Of a DNA stretch of 64,000 bases, positions 1-11,423 are shown piece after piece. A program made the translations under genes and the position numbers. Source of the stretch: Nemertoderma westbladi (taxonomy: Eukaryota; Xenacoelomorpha; Nemertodermatida; Nemertodermatidae); contig JAUCBJ010000752.1 of NCBI GenBank assembly GCA_032718475.1, positions 1 to 64,000 on the forward strand, read 5' to 3'. The first letter of the stretch is position 1; each line of letters starts with the position of its first letter. The notes below the pieces were generated by a model that was given only the letters and a program-made list of their open reading frames with translations, had not been told where the DNA came from and made no database searches.

Positions 1-53
1 TTACAGATGCATTGTTCTTTTCTGCCAGGGAGTGGGTTGGTAGCGTATAGAGT

Positions 54-1304
54 CCACGAAGCTAAGGAAAATCAACTACTTTCGCTAAGAAAGATTTTCC
101 TTAGCTGAGATGGTCTATTCATAGTGGGCTATTTTACTTGTATGGGGCAGATTAGTTTTTTTTTGATTCCGGAAAAAACTAGCCTTTAAAAGTACCCTGA
201 AATTTTGCATGTATATACTACTCGATGAGGCGCATCTTTTGGGCCGGGTCTCATATCCAGGAAAAATCTGGTTTCCATGGCAACGGACTTAGAAAAAAGT
301 CTATGTATTTCAAGTCAATATTTATAACTCTATTTGTAGGAAAACTATAATAGATATAAACTTGGGGTTTCTCAACTCAACTATAAGGTCCATAGCAAAG
401 CCAATTGAGGTTAAATAGAAAATCCAGTTACCTTGGCAACCGGGATAAACAGATGTTAAAACTTATAAAATGTTAATTTGAGGCCTAAGGGCAAGGTGTT
501 ATGACTTGGGACCAACCCCCACCCCCACTATATAACTTATTCTGCATCCGAATTACATTGTTCTATTTTTCAGTTACCATGACAACCGCTGAAAACAGAT
601 GTTTTTATACAAAAATTATTCATTTGGACATAGACTTCGCGATAAAATTTTACAAAACTGGGTATGTGTTATCTGGACCACTAGTTGGAACTTTTAGTGA
701 AACTTAAATTATTCCAGAAATTTAGTTACCATGGTAACTGTAGTTTATTAAACTCTATATCATTCAAGTCTATATTGATAACTCTATTTGTAGCAAAACT
801 GTAATATATATAAACTTGGGGTTTTGCAACTCATCTATAAGATCCATATCCAAGCCGTTTGAGGTTAATTAGAAAATCCAGTTACCATAGCAACAAGTCT
901 AAACAGATGTTTAAATTTATAAAATGATAATTTGAAGCACAAGTTAATAGTATTATGACTTGGGACTAACCCCTACCCCCACTATATGACTTATTCTGCA
1001 TCCGAATTACATTGTTCTATTTTTCAGTTTCCATGACAACCACTGCAAACAGATGCATTTTGATAGAAAATCGGTAACTACAATATTTTCTGAAACTCAG
1101 TATATGTGTTATCTGAACCACAATCTGTACTGAATTTTTTTCAAAGGTTAAAGCAACAGTTCCAGAGAACTCTAGTTTCCATTGGAATAGAAGTTAATTA
1201 TTGGCAATTGCTACTAAACGAGGCTAAGCAACGAACCAAAGTGTGGCCGTTTGTTTAATTTTCCTTAGCTTCGTGGTTGCATTTCCTTTAGGAAATGCCT
1301 TTCT
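54..1304. mobile_element. Helentron-like non-autonomous element, copy 1
   Basis: The left end begins with the 19-base CCACGAAGCTAAGGAAAAT (54-72). Its exact reverse complement lies at 1258-1276. The left end also forms a 14-bp stem (60-73 with 93-106). The right end finishes with a short hairpin (GCATTTCCT at 1279-1287, AGGAAATGC at 1290-1298) and then CTTTCT. Asymmetric terminal inverted repeats, a 5' palindrome and a 3' terminal stem-loop around a satellite-like core are the known layout of Helentron-associated non-autonomous elements in flies and bivalves. The core is about seven ~150-bp subunits arranged as a ~454-bp higher-order repeat. No protein is encoded; the 68-codon ORF inside is incidental. 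The family call is inference from structure. Confidence 0.6.
271..1188. repeat. ~150-bp subrepeats with X-box-like palindromes (copy 1)
   Basis: A 14-base motif related to GTTACCATGGTAAC recurs at 271, 427, 573, 725, 881 and 1027, with a degenerate one at 1175. The spacings are 156, 146, 152, 156, 146 and 148 bases. Units three apart are most alike, giving a period of 454. The motif at 725-738 is a perfect palindrome that matches the known RFX X-box consensus. In copy 2 the motifs fall at 1595, 1751, 1897, 2051, 2209, 2355 and 2514. Confidence 0.8.
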
Positions 1305-1305
1305 C

Positions 1306-1365
1306 GTAACACATATACCGAGTTTCAGAAAATGTTGTAGTTTATGTCCAAATTACAGATTTACA
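1306..1365 (-). repeat. inverted fragment of the element core between the copies
   Basis: The reverse complement of this spacer matches the core of copy 2 around 2401-2452, including the stretch AATTTGGACATAAACTACAA with one difference. The two elements are therefore separated not by unique DNA but by an inverted scrap of a third copy. Confidence 0.7.
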
Positions 1366-1377
1366 GAATTTACAGAT

Positions 1378-2643
1378 CCACGAAGCTAAGGAAAATCAAC
1401 TACTTTCGCTAAGAAAGATTTTCCTTAGCTGAGATGGTCTATTCATAGTGGGCTATTTTACTTGTGTGAGGCAGATTTGGTTTTTTTTGACCGGTGAAAA
1501 AACTAGCCTTTAAAAGTACCCTGAAATTTTGCATGTATATACAACTCATCAAGGCGCGTCGTGTGGGATGGGTCTCATATCCAGGAAAAATCTGGTTTCC
1601 ATGGCAACGGACTTCAAAAAAAGTCGATGTATTTCAAGTCAATATTTATAACTCTATTTGTAGGAAAACTATAATAGATATAAACTTGGGGTTTCGCAAC
1701 ACAACTATAAGGTCCATAGCAGATCCGATTGAGGCTAAATAGAAAATCCAGTTACCTTGGCAACCGGGATAAACAGATGTTAAAATTTATAAAATGTTAA
1801 TTTGAGGCCTAAGGGCAAGGTGTTATGACTTGGGACCAACCCCTACCCCCACTATATAACTTATTCTGCATCCGAATTACATTGTTCTATTTTTCAGTTA
1901 CCATGACAACCGCTGAAAACAGATGTTTTTATTCAAAACTTATTCATTTGGACATAGATTTCACGATAAAATTTTACAAAACTGGGTATGTGTTATCTGG
2001 ACCACTAGTTGGAACTTTTAGTGAAACTGAAAACATTCCAGAAATATCTTGTTACCATGGTTACTGGAGTTTATTAAAGTCTATATCATTCAAGTCTAAA
2101 TTCAATACTCTATTTGTAGCAAAATAATGTAATAAATATAAATTTGGGGTTTTGCAAATCATCTGTAAGGTCCATATACAATCCATTCGAGGTTAATTAC
2201 ACAATCCAATTACCATAGCAACAAGACTAAACAGATGTTAAAATTTCTAAAATGATAATTTGAAACACAAGTTAATAGTATTAACACTTGGGACCAAGAC
2301 CTACCCCCCTTATATGACTTATTCTGCATCCGAATTACATTGTTCTATTTTTCAGTTTCCATGACAACCACTGCAAACAGATGCATTTTGATAGAAAATC
2401 GGTAATTTGGACATAAACTACAATATTTTCTGAAACTGGGTATGTGTTATCTGAACCACAATCTGGACTGAATCTTTTTTCTAAGGTAAAACCAATAGTT
2501 CCAGAGAATTCTAGTTTCCATGGGAATAGAAGTTATTTATTGGCAAAGGCTTCTAAACTAGGCTAAGCAACAAACCAAATTGTGGCCCTTTGTTTAATTT
2601 TCCTTAGCTTCGTGGTTGCATTTCCTTTAGGAAATGCCTTTCT
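1378..2643. mobile_element. Helentron-like non-autonomous element, copy 2
   Basis: This is a direct second copy of the element at 54-1304, beginning with the same CCACGAAGCTAAGG end. The 5' stem is at 1384-1397 with 1417-1430, the inverted-repeat partner at 2597-2615, and the terminal hairpin at 2618-2626 with 2629-2637. The internal order of ~150-bp subunits is the same as in copy 1. The copies differ by scattered substitutions and small indels, so this is not a very recent or assembly duplication. The ORFs at 1494-1742 and 1825-2127 are chance openings in the repeat. Confidence 0.6.
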
Positions 2644-2699
2644 AGATACGATACGCTATACACAATCTAAAATAACTCGAGATCTAGAGTATAATGACT

Positions 2700-3800
2700 C
2701 TAACTTCCTATTATACAATCATAAAAACTTTATATAAATGGCTAATTAATTAACATTAAATTTATTGGACAGTACGAATTCAATGTGAATAAAACACAAT
2801 AATAATAATACCCACTAAGTAACAAAACACACTAATACCACACCTAATAAATAGACTATAAGAACAGTAAACGAAAATAATACACACTGTTTAGCACCAT
2901 CAATGTAGAACACTTAACTATTTGAAACTACAATGATAAGTTCCCACTTTTGCCTATATGAGAGTTGAATAGTTAGTTGAATACGAATTAGTTGAACTAT
3001 GTAACTGTGTAGCCCATGCAAAAGTCAGTAAGTACCGGTTATCATACTACAGTACTGCTTGCAGCACTAGGGTGGTTCATATTTTAAAGATTTTTGAATT
3101 TCACTTAGGTTCATGTGGAAATGTTTTCCAAACTGTTTAAAAACGTGGTAGGTAACTCCAAAATGTAATAATGTTGTAGGGAACTACTCCCACCATCACA
3201 CCAAAGTCGCCACCCCCGCCGTTCGCCCGGGCGCTGCAAAAACGAGAACGTGGGACTAGATCTGTACGTTTTTAGGTAACAATTCATACATATTTAGATT
3301 CCTTGAACATTTACTTGACCCCTTGAACCTCTTTACCTCCAATATAATTACCCAGATAGGAAGTCTGGAATTTCCATTCTGTTACCTGACAGTTGAATGA
3401 ACTGCGGAGTGCCAGGGCGAGTTCTGCCTGGGTTGGAAGATAAGTTGGACGGTGTTATGCAAAAGAGTGTTAAGCCACAAAAGTTCAACTTGAGATAATC
3501 GATGTCAAAGTTTATAACACCTGTGTGATCATTGTTGTATTATCCAGATACTATTGTGTTTTTATAAGAAAACATTTATGAAAATTAATGTATTTTTCAA
3601 GTTAGTGGTCTAGAATATAGCATTTTCTCCGAAATATTGATCAAAATGTGGCTTAACACTTTTGGAAAACTTCATATTTGGCAAAATGTCAAGTTGTCAA
3701 AAGGTGTCATACTGTATGTAGTCATATTGGCAAAAAGATGTCAAGCCACACAATTATTATGTGGATTAAATCTTTTTTGCAATATTATTTGTGGTTTAAC
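2700..3800. other. no gene seen
   Basis: This is AT-rich DNA without a convincing reading frame. It contains one short GC-rich patch around 3190-3250. Confidence 0.6.
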
Positions 3801-3816
3801 ATTCTTTGACTAATCA

Positions 3817-4895
3817 CTAATCCAGACCGTGGCTTATCTTTCTTGTATTTTTAAGGTATTTCTTCGTATTATTGGGCAATAATATCTCATAATTAGGTAG
3901 ATTACACTTTCCTCTATAGAATGATACCAAAAACTCAATTTCGACAAAATATGGTTTTGCATAACACCGTCCAGTTGGGGGACTTCTTGTAGGATAATGG
4001 GGTCTAACATCTCTCAGAAATGGAACAACATCCCATTCCATATCAGTCTTCTTATAATTTAAGACTTTCTTAGCAAGGTCGAGTTTTCCAAGAGTTGTAT
4101 AGGTCTCCTCTGAATATAGATTTTTCTTTTCCTCAAACCAATATGTGTTGCTTGTTGGATGTGTTGGTACACGACAAATCTTGTTCCCTTCATTATCAGT
4201 GCATTTATCGGTGCGTTCAGAGGCGGATTTACATTTGTGTACCATCTCTACCACACTCTTGCTTCGAGAAAATCATCCATGGAATCGACTGTTCCACTAT
4301 CCAATAAGTCAGCAAAGTCCCCCAACCATGGCAAACGATCAGGTTCATAAGTGATGCATTCCAAACTCCTCTCTATCGGTTCTTCAAAGAATGAGATACC
4401 ACCATGCCAGTGGCATGTATTTCCTGGGGAGCCCTTATCCTGAAATTCAGCCCAGGCAAACATATGTTGAACAGGACTGATAAATCCTTCATGACTTGTC
4501 TCGATGTAATCGAGAAGTAGTCGCACAACTCTCTCCCACAGGCAACATAAAATGGTTACATTTGAATTGTAGACATCACCATACTCCCACCCAACCAACC
4601 TGCCAAGGTAGATTTGTATGACAATTTTCCTTTATGGCCTGTATTATTGGAGCCATTCCCAACATTGACGTTTCATTTGCAGTGATTGTAAAGAAATAAG
4701 TCCATGGTTGTTTATCCATCAGTACTGCCAACTCGTTTACTATCATGTTACTATCAGCCTCCTCAAATTCCATCTATGTTTATGGGCCATCTGCTCTAAC
4801 AAATTGCTCTTGGTCTAAAAATTCAAGACCGTTGTTTAAAAAATAGTGATGCTGGATGCTTATTAAGCTTGTTGTTCATTTTTATATCAGCAGCC
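3817..4895 (-). pseudogene. divergent HUH (Helitron-like N) replicase fragment
   Basis: Three overlapping minus-strand frames (4773-4576, 4598-4248, 4254-3817) read as one protein broken by frameshifts. Homology to the 61-kb copy continues through stops to about 4895, where both copies have a GLEFL motif. In order, the visible blocks are PWTYFFTITANE, then WAEFQDKGSPGN followed four residues later by HWHGG, then a cysteine segment with HKC and CRVPTHP. This order mirrors the Helitron_like_N domain (F-T-x-N block, EFQ-RG-PH-x-H block containing the HUH metal ligands, late C/CR-FP motif). The HUH here is H-W-H, after an unusual GSPGN insertion. That family would nick single-stranded DNA for rolling-circle transposition. 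No helicase part is visible. This is a dead copy, and the family assignment is inference. Confidence 0.5.
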
Positions 4896-4899
4896 CTGT

Positions 4900-5405
4900 G
4901 TAAATAATTTAAGTCATGTGATGTTGGTAAGTCACCATCACGCAATTGAGTGCAATATTATTATTTACTTATTTATTATTATTATTATACTGTCTTTCTG
5001 TGATTCGCGAAATCTTTCTATGGTACTTAAAGGTCAACTAAATTTAACAGACACGGATGTATTCAAAAAATACACCGCTGAAGTCGAAGACAAAACTCGT
5101 GAAATCCCAGTAGAGTTCTGGAACAGTATCGCGTTCATAAATCGCAGTTGGACAATCGCAAATTATCGTAAGAGGCACACCATAACCCGCTTTGCTCTTC
5201 ACGGTTTCCATTTCCGAATTTGTACATCCAGACCCACAGAATTTCATGAGGCGGGGAATGACTGTGTATGTAGTCTCTGCGGGAGGCCGGCGGACACCAC
5301 CCCCTTACGTACTGGGCCAACAAACTCTGATTTAAAATTGTTTTATAACTGTGTAAATATTTTATTATTTATGTATAGTATATTTGGATTTTACTGCTTG
5401 CTTCT
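4900..5405. other. no supported gene
   Basis: Short frames overlap on both strands here (4918-5409 plus, 5044-5323 minus). None has a recognisable domain or extends its neighbours. I treat the stretch as non-coding or as a decayed element end. Confidence 0.4.
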
Positions 5406-7401
5406 TTAATGCTTATATAGTTTTACAATCGTACCATTATTTTGGTTTAATAAATAACAATTATTATACTTTAGTGCAATATTGTCGGCCGCAATGTATA
5501 CTAACACCAAGGATGCGTCCGTCCAATAGAATAAGGTCAATGTCGTGTCTAACTCCTCAGTTATCTGCTTACTTACCTCGACTGAAACTACAGCTGCCTG
5601 TAACTCTGCACGAGGGACAGTCATGTATTTGACCGGCATTGTCTTTGATCTAGAAGTTACAAAGGCCGTCTCAAACTTGTCCTGACTTACCTCTCGGCGA
5701 AGGTAGGCTACCATACCAAAGCCGGTGTCACTTGCGTCACTAAATAGGTGGAGTTCGAGATCAGCTGGGAATACCAGCTGATTCGGAAAGTAGGAACGGG
5801 GTACATCTATATTTTTCAATAGATGTAACTCGGCTTCCCACTCTCTCCACTGCTTTGCATGTATAGGAGATATTGGTTCGTCCCACTCTATGTCGGACAA
5901 CCAAATCGTACTATTACCAAACCGTAGTAATAGTAACCAAACCGTGCTATTTGGACTATCGCGGGCGCCAAATATCCTAACGTACATCTGGTATGTAACC
6001 ACTGGGCCGGATAAGTCTTCATTCTCGTACCAGAGAAAGCGAAGGCTATCCTGGTCTGCCTTACAGGCTCTTACCTGGTGGAACATCGCCTCGATGTCAC
6101 AAGTAAATGCGAATCGCCGATGTCTAAAACGCAACAGTATTCCAATCAAATAATTGTTCAGGTTGGGACCATCCATCAACTCTGAATTCAGGGACATACC
6201 TCTGTAGACTGCTGCGCAGTCGTTGACTACTCGGACCTTGTCAGGTTTGTCAGGGTGAGTCACATAGTGGTGTGGGAGGTAATAAGTCTGGTCTGTCACT
6301 AAGTCAGGGTCCTCTACCTTCCCAGCAAATCCCTTTGCGAAATAGTTGTTGATCTGGGCGCAATACTTCTCCCTAATGTCTGGATTCTTCAACAACCGAG
6401 CCCTTACTCCGTTCAATCTTTTCAAGGCTAAGCTGTAGTTGTTCTCCAACTTAGGTGGTTGTCGACGCCACAACATTCCAACGTCAAAATGTCCTGTCGG
6501 TAGCACACGTATGGTATCTTCCATCATCTCCAATGACCGTTTCTCATCAGTAGACATGGCTAGGTCATATCTACCGGGTTCCATTGCGTCCCTATCCAGC
6601 CATTCGACGGTTCTGGCTCCTGTCTCGAGGTCCTGGCGTATCAATTCCTTCTGTAGCTCCTCCTCACTGTACTGGAAAATGTCTAGGTCTCGATATTTAG
6701 CCACTTGACCCTCCACTATATTGGTATAAGTCAAAACGTTACTCAGATAAGTAGCGTGGGCCGCTGAACCAGACCCACGGGTCTGATAACAGTCCTCGGG
6801 TTCACTATCTGTCCGGTCATTGTGAAGTGGTTCCGACAACCTAACATTATCGGGAATCAACTCCTCGTCCGACTCGCTAAAGTCACTATAGTGGTCAATA
6901 CAGGTTCTCCTAAACTCGTCTATGTCTGGTGGTTCTACTAACGGTGGTTGAGTTATAGGCTGTAATTCGTCGTATCTGTCTATTGGCTTGTCGCCACCTG
7001 TAAACTCATAAGACATGGGTACTCGCGTATACCAACCTAATATAGTCCTATGGGCATGTGGTCCATTGACATGCGGCTCAGCTGGTCTCGTTTCCCATAT
7101 TTGGTGTGCGATCAGCTGTTCTGCACCAATCAACATAGAAACATTCCTATAACCTACCTGGTGTCTCGGTACTCTGAGCTTGTCAAAATACTCCTATGCT
7201 ATGGGACTCATCGGCGGCACCTTACCTAACTGCCTGCCGAATCCCTTCATAGCTAGACACTTAAATCCGTCCAATGGCAAAGCTTTCCATTCTTGTCGAG
7301 TATGTTGGTCTCTCGGAAGTAGGGAATCTAGTTCTACAGATATCCTGTGTCCTATATTAACAGTGCAGCAACCAACAGGGCTTAAGCTGCTACAGTGCTA
7401 A
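5406..7401 (-). pseudogene. BEL/Pao retrotransposon pol relic
   Basis: The reading frame from 7136 down to 5406 carries BEL/Pao pol features. An RT block has YYLPHHYV, KVRVVNDCAA, GPNLNNYL, CDIEAMFHQV and LRFLWYENE, then FGARDSPN. It jumps directly to the post-RT segment (WREWEAELHLLKNIDVPR) and an RNase H-like block (LHLFSDASDTGFG, MTVPRAELQAAV). The RT second half with the YxDD catalytic pair is missing, so an internal deletion joined the RT to the linker. Upstream, 7140-7401 continues the protease-side sequence but has an in-frame TAG just before 7190. The integrase and both LTRs are not seen. The copy is non-functional. Confidence 0.85.
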
Positions 7402-7790
7402 AAATGAATGAATCTATGAATGAAAGATTCAAATATGATTAGCGGTAGGATCTATTTAAAAAATGTCGTGAGCCGGGACTGAGTAATGGCTAATAAAAAA
7501 ATATTTTATTATTAGTATTTAGCACAATGTAGTTATATGAAATATTTTAGAGTTAAATATGGTGTTGCAATTCCGTAGTTTACTTATTCGTTAGTTAGAT
7601 ACGTTAGTTGGATACATACAATTTTTTAGAAAAATTAAAAATTATAAATAAGTAAAAGTAAGTAATAAATTAACAGGGCAATACTAATACTGCCAAATGT
7701 ACTTATCCGCACGTCGAAATTCCCACCTTGCTGGGATTTCTGTATATTTTCCACCGTGCTCCATAGCCCTATTGGTTCAAATGATTAACA
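7402..7790. other. no gene seen
   Basis: AT-rich sequence between the BEL/Pao relic and the transposon end at 7791. Nothing is recognisable. Confidence 0.6.
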
Positions 7791-7990
7791 GGAATATTAG
7801 AGTGTTTCACTTCCTATAGACGAAAAAAAAATCTTGGAATTTTCTATTTCCTCAAGGCTAGTTTGGTGCATTACACCTATTTGAGCAAAAAAAATCATTA
7901 CAAGTAGGTCTCAAACTTAATTTTTCAGATAGAGCAAGCCTCTTGAAGATTGACATTTCGAGCGATGGGATAATATGGCTACGCGATGGT
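7791..7990. repeat. left terminal inverted repeat (eroded)
   Basis: Collinear partial match to the reverse complement of about 11225-11423. The best patch is AATTTTTCAGAT followed by GAGCA. Confidence 0.5.
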
Positions 7991-8407
7991 TGTAATTTTA
8001 GGTAAATCACATCAGGAAGAGCAATGAATCGAAATTTGAGCTCATTTGAAAAATAATGATCAAATTAGATAGAGAGCATGCGAAATTTAAGTCAAAATTC
8101 AGTCTTTGTCAAGATTTGCTCAACCCAGCCACTCCGAAGGCCATGCATACACTGACATGAACTGGCACATTACACAGACACTGTATTCGTTCATTTCCTA
8201 ATTGCTGAATTTATGTTCCTTGTCTATACCTACTGCAGGTACTGAAATAAGCAACCTCCACAGCAATATTGTAGTTCTACTGCTGTACTTAGTAGGCCTA
8301 CTGCTACTCCACCCTTCAAACATCATATACCGGTACACTTATTAATATAAATAATAATTTATTAATATAACAGTATAATACAAAGATTAATACTATAATA
8401 CTGGACA

Positions 8408-11029
8408 ATGTCAGCATTGCATTTGCGATCTGATGTAACAGAATGGTTACTTGGGTCCTGTACCGATTTCAATCCAGCAAAGACAAGACAACTGCCAACT
8501 AATGCTGAAGTACTGAAATCCGTACTGTTTTTAAGACAAAAAGAAGGCCCTGGTGGTAAGTCCAAAGGATACCTATCAAATGGAATAGCAGCCACGGCTA
8601 CCAACACCATCATTGTTTGGAATAATGCCAAAATACCAGTTCAAGATCACAAGAATATTGTTAGAGTGCTGACCAAGTTATATGACGAATATAACAAACT
8701 AAAGAAGACTGTGTCTCGCCGTGACCCTTCAGCATCTACCAAGGACAAACTGGTTGAATTTCAAACAAAAATGTCTTTGTTATTCGATGTTGCTAAAACA
8801 AATGCGTTGAAACTTATCAAGATTGAAGAAGACAAGTAAGTATTAAGCAGTATTTGTTGGTGTTTGGTTGGACTGAAATCATATCTGAATTGAGTTATAT
8901 TAATGACCAGCAATAGCTACCATTTAATAGAAACGCATAAACTTATAGATTTATATACCTTTTAAAAACTCTTTTTGGTATAAAATTCATAATTATCATT
9001 ATTCATGTAACATCATGAACATAACATATATATATATATCAATTTAATATACAACACGCATTATATTATTGTGTAAGTAATACACCGTCCTTATTTTTGC
9101 TTATTATACATATTTAGGAATTTTCTGTTGGATCAAAGAGGAGTCAGGAAAGGAAAAATGGTGTTAGGATCGTCTGGCATCGATTGGGAGGATGTTTTTC
9201 GCGATTTACAGAGACAACGTAGATTGAAACGAACTAGAAGTAATGATAGCAACGAAGGTGAGGTGATATGTAGTATTAATGAAGACATTGCAACAAGTTC
9301 ATCTTGCGAGAGTTCTCAGACTGATGAAGATGATCCTGACTTCATTGCCAGCGATTACATCGCTAAGACAGTTTCAAAAACGCCTGATTCTGATGCTCCA
9401 AAGAAGTCGAAGTTTCTGTCTCCGGAAGTATACAGCTTGGCAGATAGACATGCAATAAGTACTCGCCAGTTATGGACACTAAGTGCAACTGTTTCCAAAA
9501 GCTTAAGCTGTGATGTCTCGAATTTTAAATCGGCTTCCCATTCAACTGTATACAGACACCGGGTGAAGAATCATATAGAGAATGCATCTAGAATTGTGGA
9601 AACATTTAAAGATCGATGTCCAGATCCCTGTATAGTTCACTGGGACGGGAAAATTCTCCCAAACCTCGGAAAGGGTTTTACTGGCAAAATTGATAGAATA
9701 CCTCTGATAATAACTGGTGTTAAATTGGATACTGATAATGTACCTGAGACTTTTTCAGAAATGATATCTGCACCAAAGGTTAGCAGTGGAACTGGTTTAG
9801 CACAGGCTGAAGCTACACTGATAGCACTCAATGCTAGAGATATTGCTGATAAGGTTGAAGGGATGTGTTTCGATACAACATCTTCTAACACAGGAGCAGG
9901 TAGAGGAGCATGTGTTATCCTAGAACAAAAGCTAAATAGAGAACTTCTTAACCTGGCATGTCGTCATCATATCATGGAAGTTGTTCTTGGAGATGTTTTC
10001 CAGAATGCCTGTAAATTTCCAGCGAGCTCAGGGCCTGAAATACTGTTGTTTAAACGATTCCAATCAAACTGGGACCACTTGATTCTGAATGACTACTCAA
10101 CCCTAACTCATGATGATAATGTAACTGTGGATAAAACACTTATTTCGGAAGCAGTGACTTTGTTAGAACCAATGCTTCTTGTGAAACAACCAAGAAATGA
10201 TTACAAAGTACTTCTGGAATTAGCTTTGACTGTACTAGGTGCTGAGGTTCCAAGGAGCAGCAATCAGGTACAATTTACAAGACCAGGTGCTGTGAGTGAT
10301 GCCCGCTGGATGGCAAAGGCCAATTACAGCATGCTAATGTACTTATTTCGAAACCAGCTAAGAGAGAACAAGCTAATCACAGCGAAGGAGGAAGACTCTC
10401 TTAGAAATTTCGTGATGTTTGTTGTATTCGTGTATGCAAAGTACTGGCTCCAGTGTATGTCAGCTGCTGATGCTCCAATTAACGATCTGTTAATGCTAAG
10501 AGATTTGAAGGAATATGAGAAGGTAAATACAACAGTTGCCACAACTGCCATGAAAGCCTTAAATCGTCACTTATGGTATTTGAGTAGTGAACTAGTGTGC
10601 CTTTCCCTATTCTCAGATAAAGTAACTATTGAAGAGAAGAAGGCAATGTTGGATGCTCTTGATATAGATGATGCTCAACCATCAGTGAGATCTGTGAGAG
10701 TCAGTGCAGGTATCGCAGGGTCAGCAGTAGACAAAAAGCTGCCTGAGTTTGTTTCGAAGAGGAGTTTGTTTCTATTTAAGAAGTTGAAGATCGACACATC
10801 ATTTTTCACTAAACCTGACTGGCCATCTAGCTCAGAATATAAACATGCTAAAATGATTATAGACAAGGTGACTGTAGTTAATGATCCAGCTGAACGAGGT
10901 GTTGGAGCTGTATCAAAGTTTATTAAAAGTGGCATAACTACAGATGAGGAAATGTTACAGGCATTGTTGGTTGTTGCTGATGAGAATAAAAGACTAAACA
11001 CAACCTTTACTAAGTCTTCATTCGCTTAA
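8408..11029 (+). CDS. intact transposase-like gene, two exons
   Basis: Exon 1 is 8408-8835 and exon 2 is 9118-11029. The intron (8836-9117, 282 bp) starts GTAAGT and ends TTTAG, and joining keeps the frame, giving 779 residues with no stop. Visible RNase H-like features are HWDGK (first Asp about residue 319), CFDTTSSNTG (second Asp about 395), the C-x2-H motif CRHH (424-427), a DARWM block, and NDPAERG (Glu about 735). The C/DxxH insertion motif is known from hAT, Mutator, P and Kolobok-type DDE transposases. The N-terminal 140 residues have no recognised finger. The block at about residues 185-220 is acidic and serine-rich. The same family occurs decayed at 53363-55360. It could be an active transposase or a domesticated host gene. 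Confidence 0.75.
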
Positions 11030-11224
11030 TCAACTAAATAATACAAATTGATATCTTTACAAACTGTAAGACTGTCAGTCACTTGTTTAAATAGTAAACG
11101 TATTTAAACGTATTACAAATTACATATTTGTACTCATGTTATCAGAAAGCTCATTTTTGAATCAAAAGGTTTACAATTATGCATCATTAGATGTTAGAGA
11201 CTCATGTAAATCTTCTATCACATT

Positions 11225-11423
11225 CTTTATATCGTATCGGAACATTATTCCGTATCGCGGTCAAATTGAAAAACACTATGGGTTATGCTCCATCTGAAAA
11301 ATTCACTTTCAGAAGTTGCTTCAATATAATTTTTAAGTCAGTGTGGGTCAATGACCAAGATTAGCCATGAGCACATGCAAAATTCAAACTTTTTTTAAAA
11401 TGAAACACTTTAAGGAATATTCG
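11225..11423. repeat. right terminal inverted repeat (eroded)
   Basis: Partner of 7791-7990. It ends GGAATATTCG. Confidence 0.5.

Larger units (their letters stand above)
7791..11423 (+). mobile_element. DNA transposon (C/DxxH DDE group) with eroded long inverted repeats
   Basis: Roughly 200 bp at the left end (7791-about 7990) matches the reverse complement of the right end (about 11225-11423), imperfectly but collinearly. Matching patches are GAATATT...AGTGTTTCA, CTCA-GGCTA-T-TTGGT, and AATTTTTCAGAT-GAGCA. Between them lies a single spliced transposase-like gene. I could not find a convincing target-site duplication, so the exact ends are uncertain. The better-preserved relative at 52923-56252 has the same gene order, long inverted repeats and an 8-bp duplication, which supports reading this as an element or a domesticated copy of one. 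Confidence 0.55.

Noticed and set aside
4918-5409. 163-codon + ORF
   Set aside because: Low-complexity Ile-rich start, no domain, and it overlaps competing frames on the other strand.
7791-11423. Exact target-site duplication for the 8.4-kb gene's element
   Set aside because: The octamers next to the eroded ends do not match.
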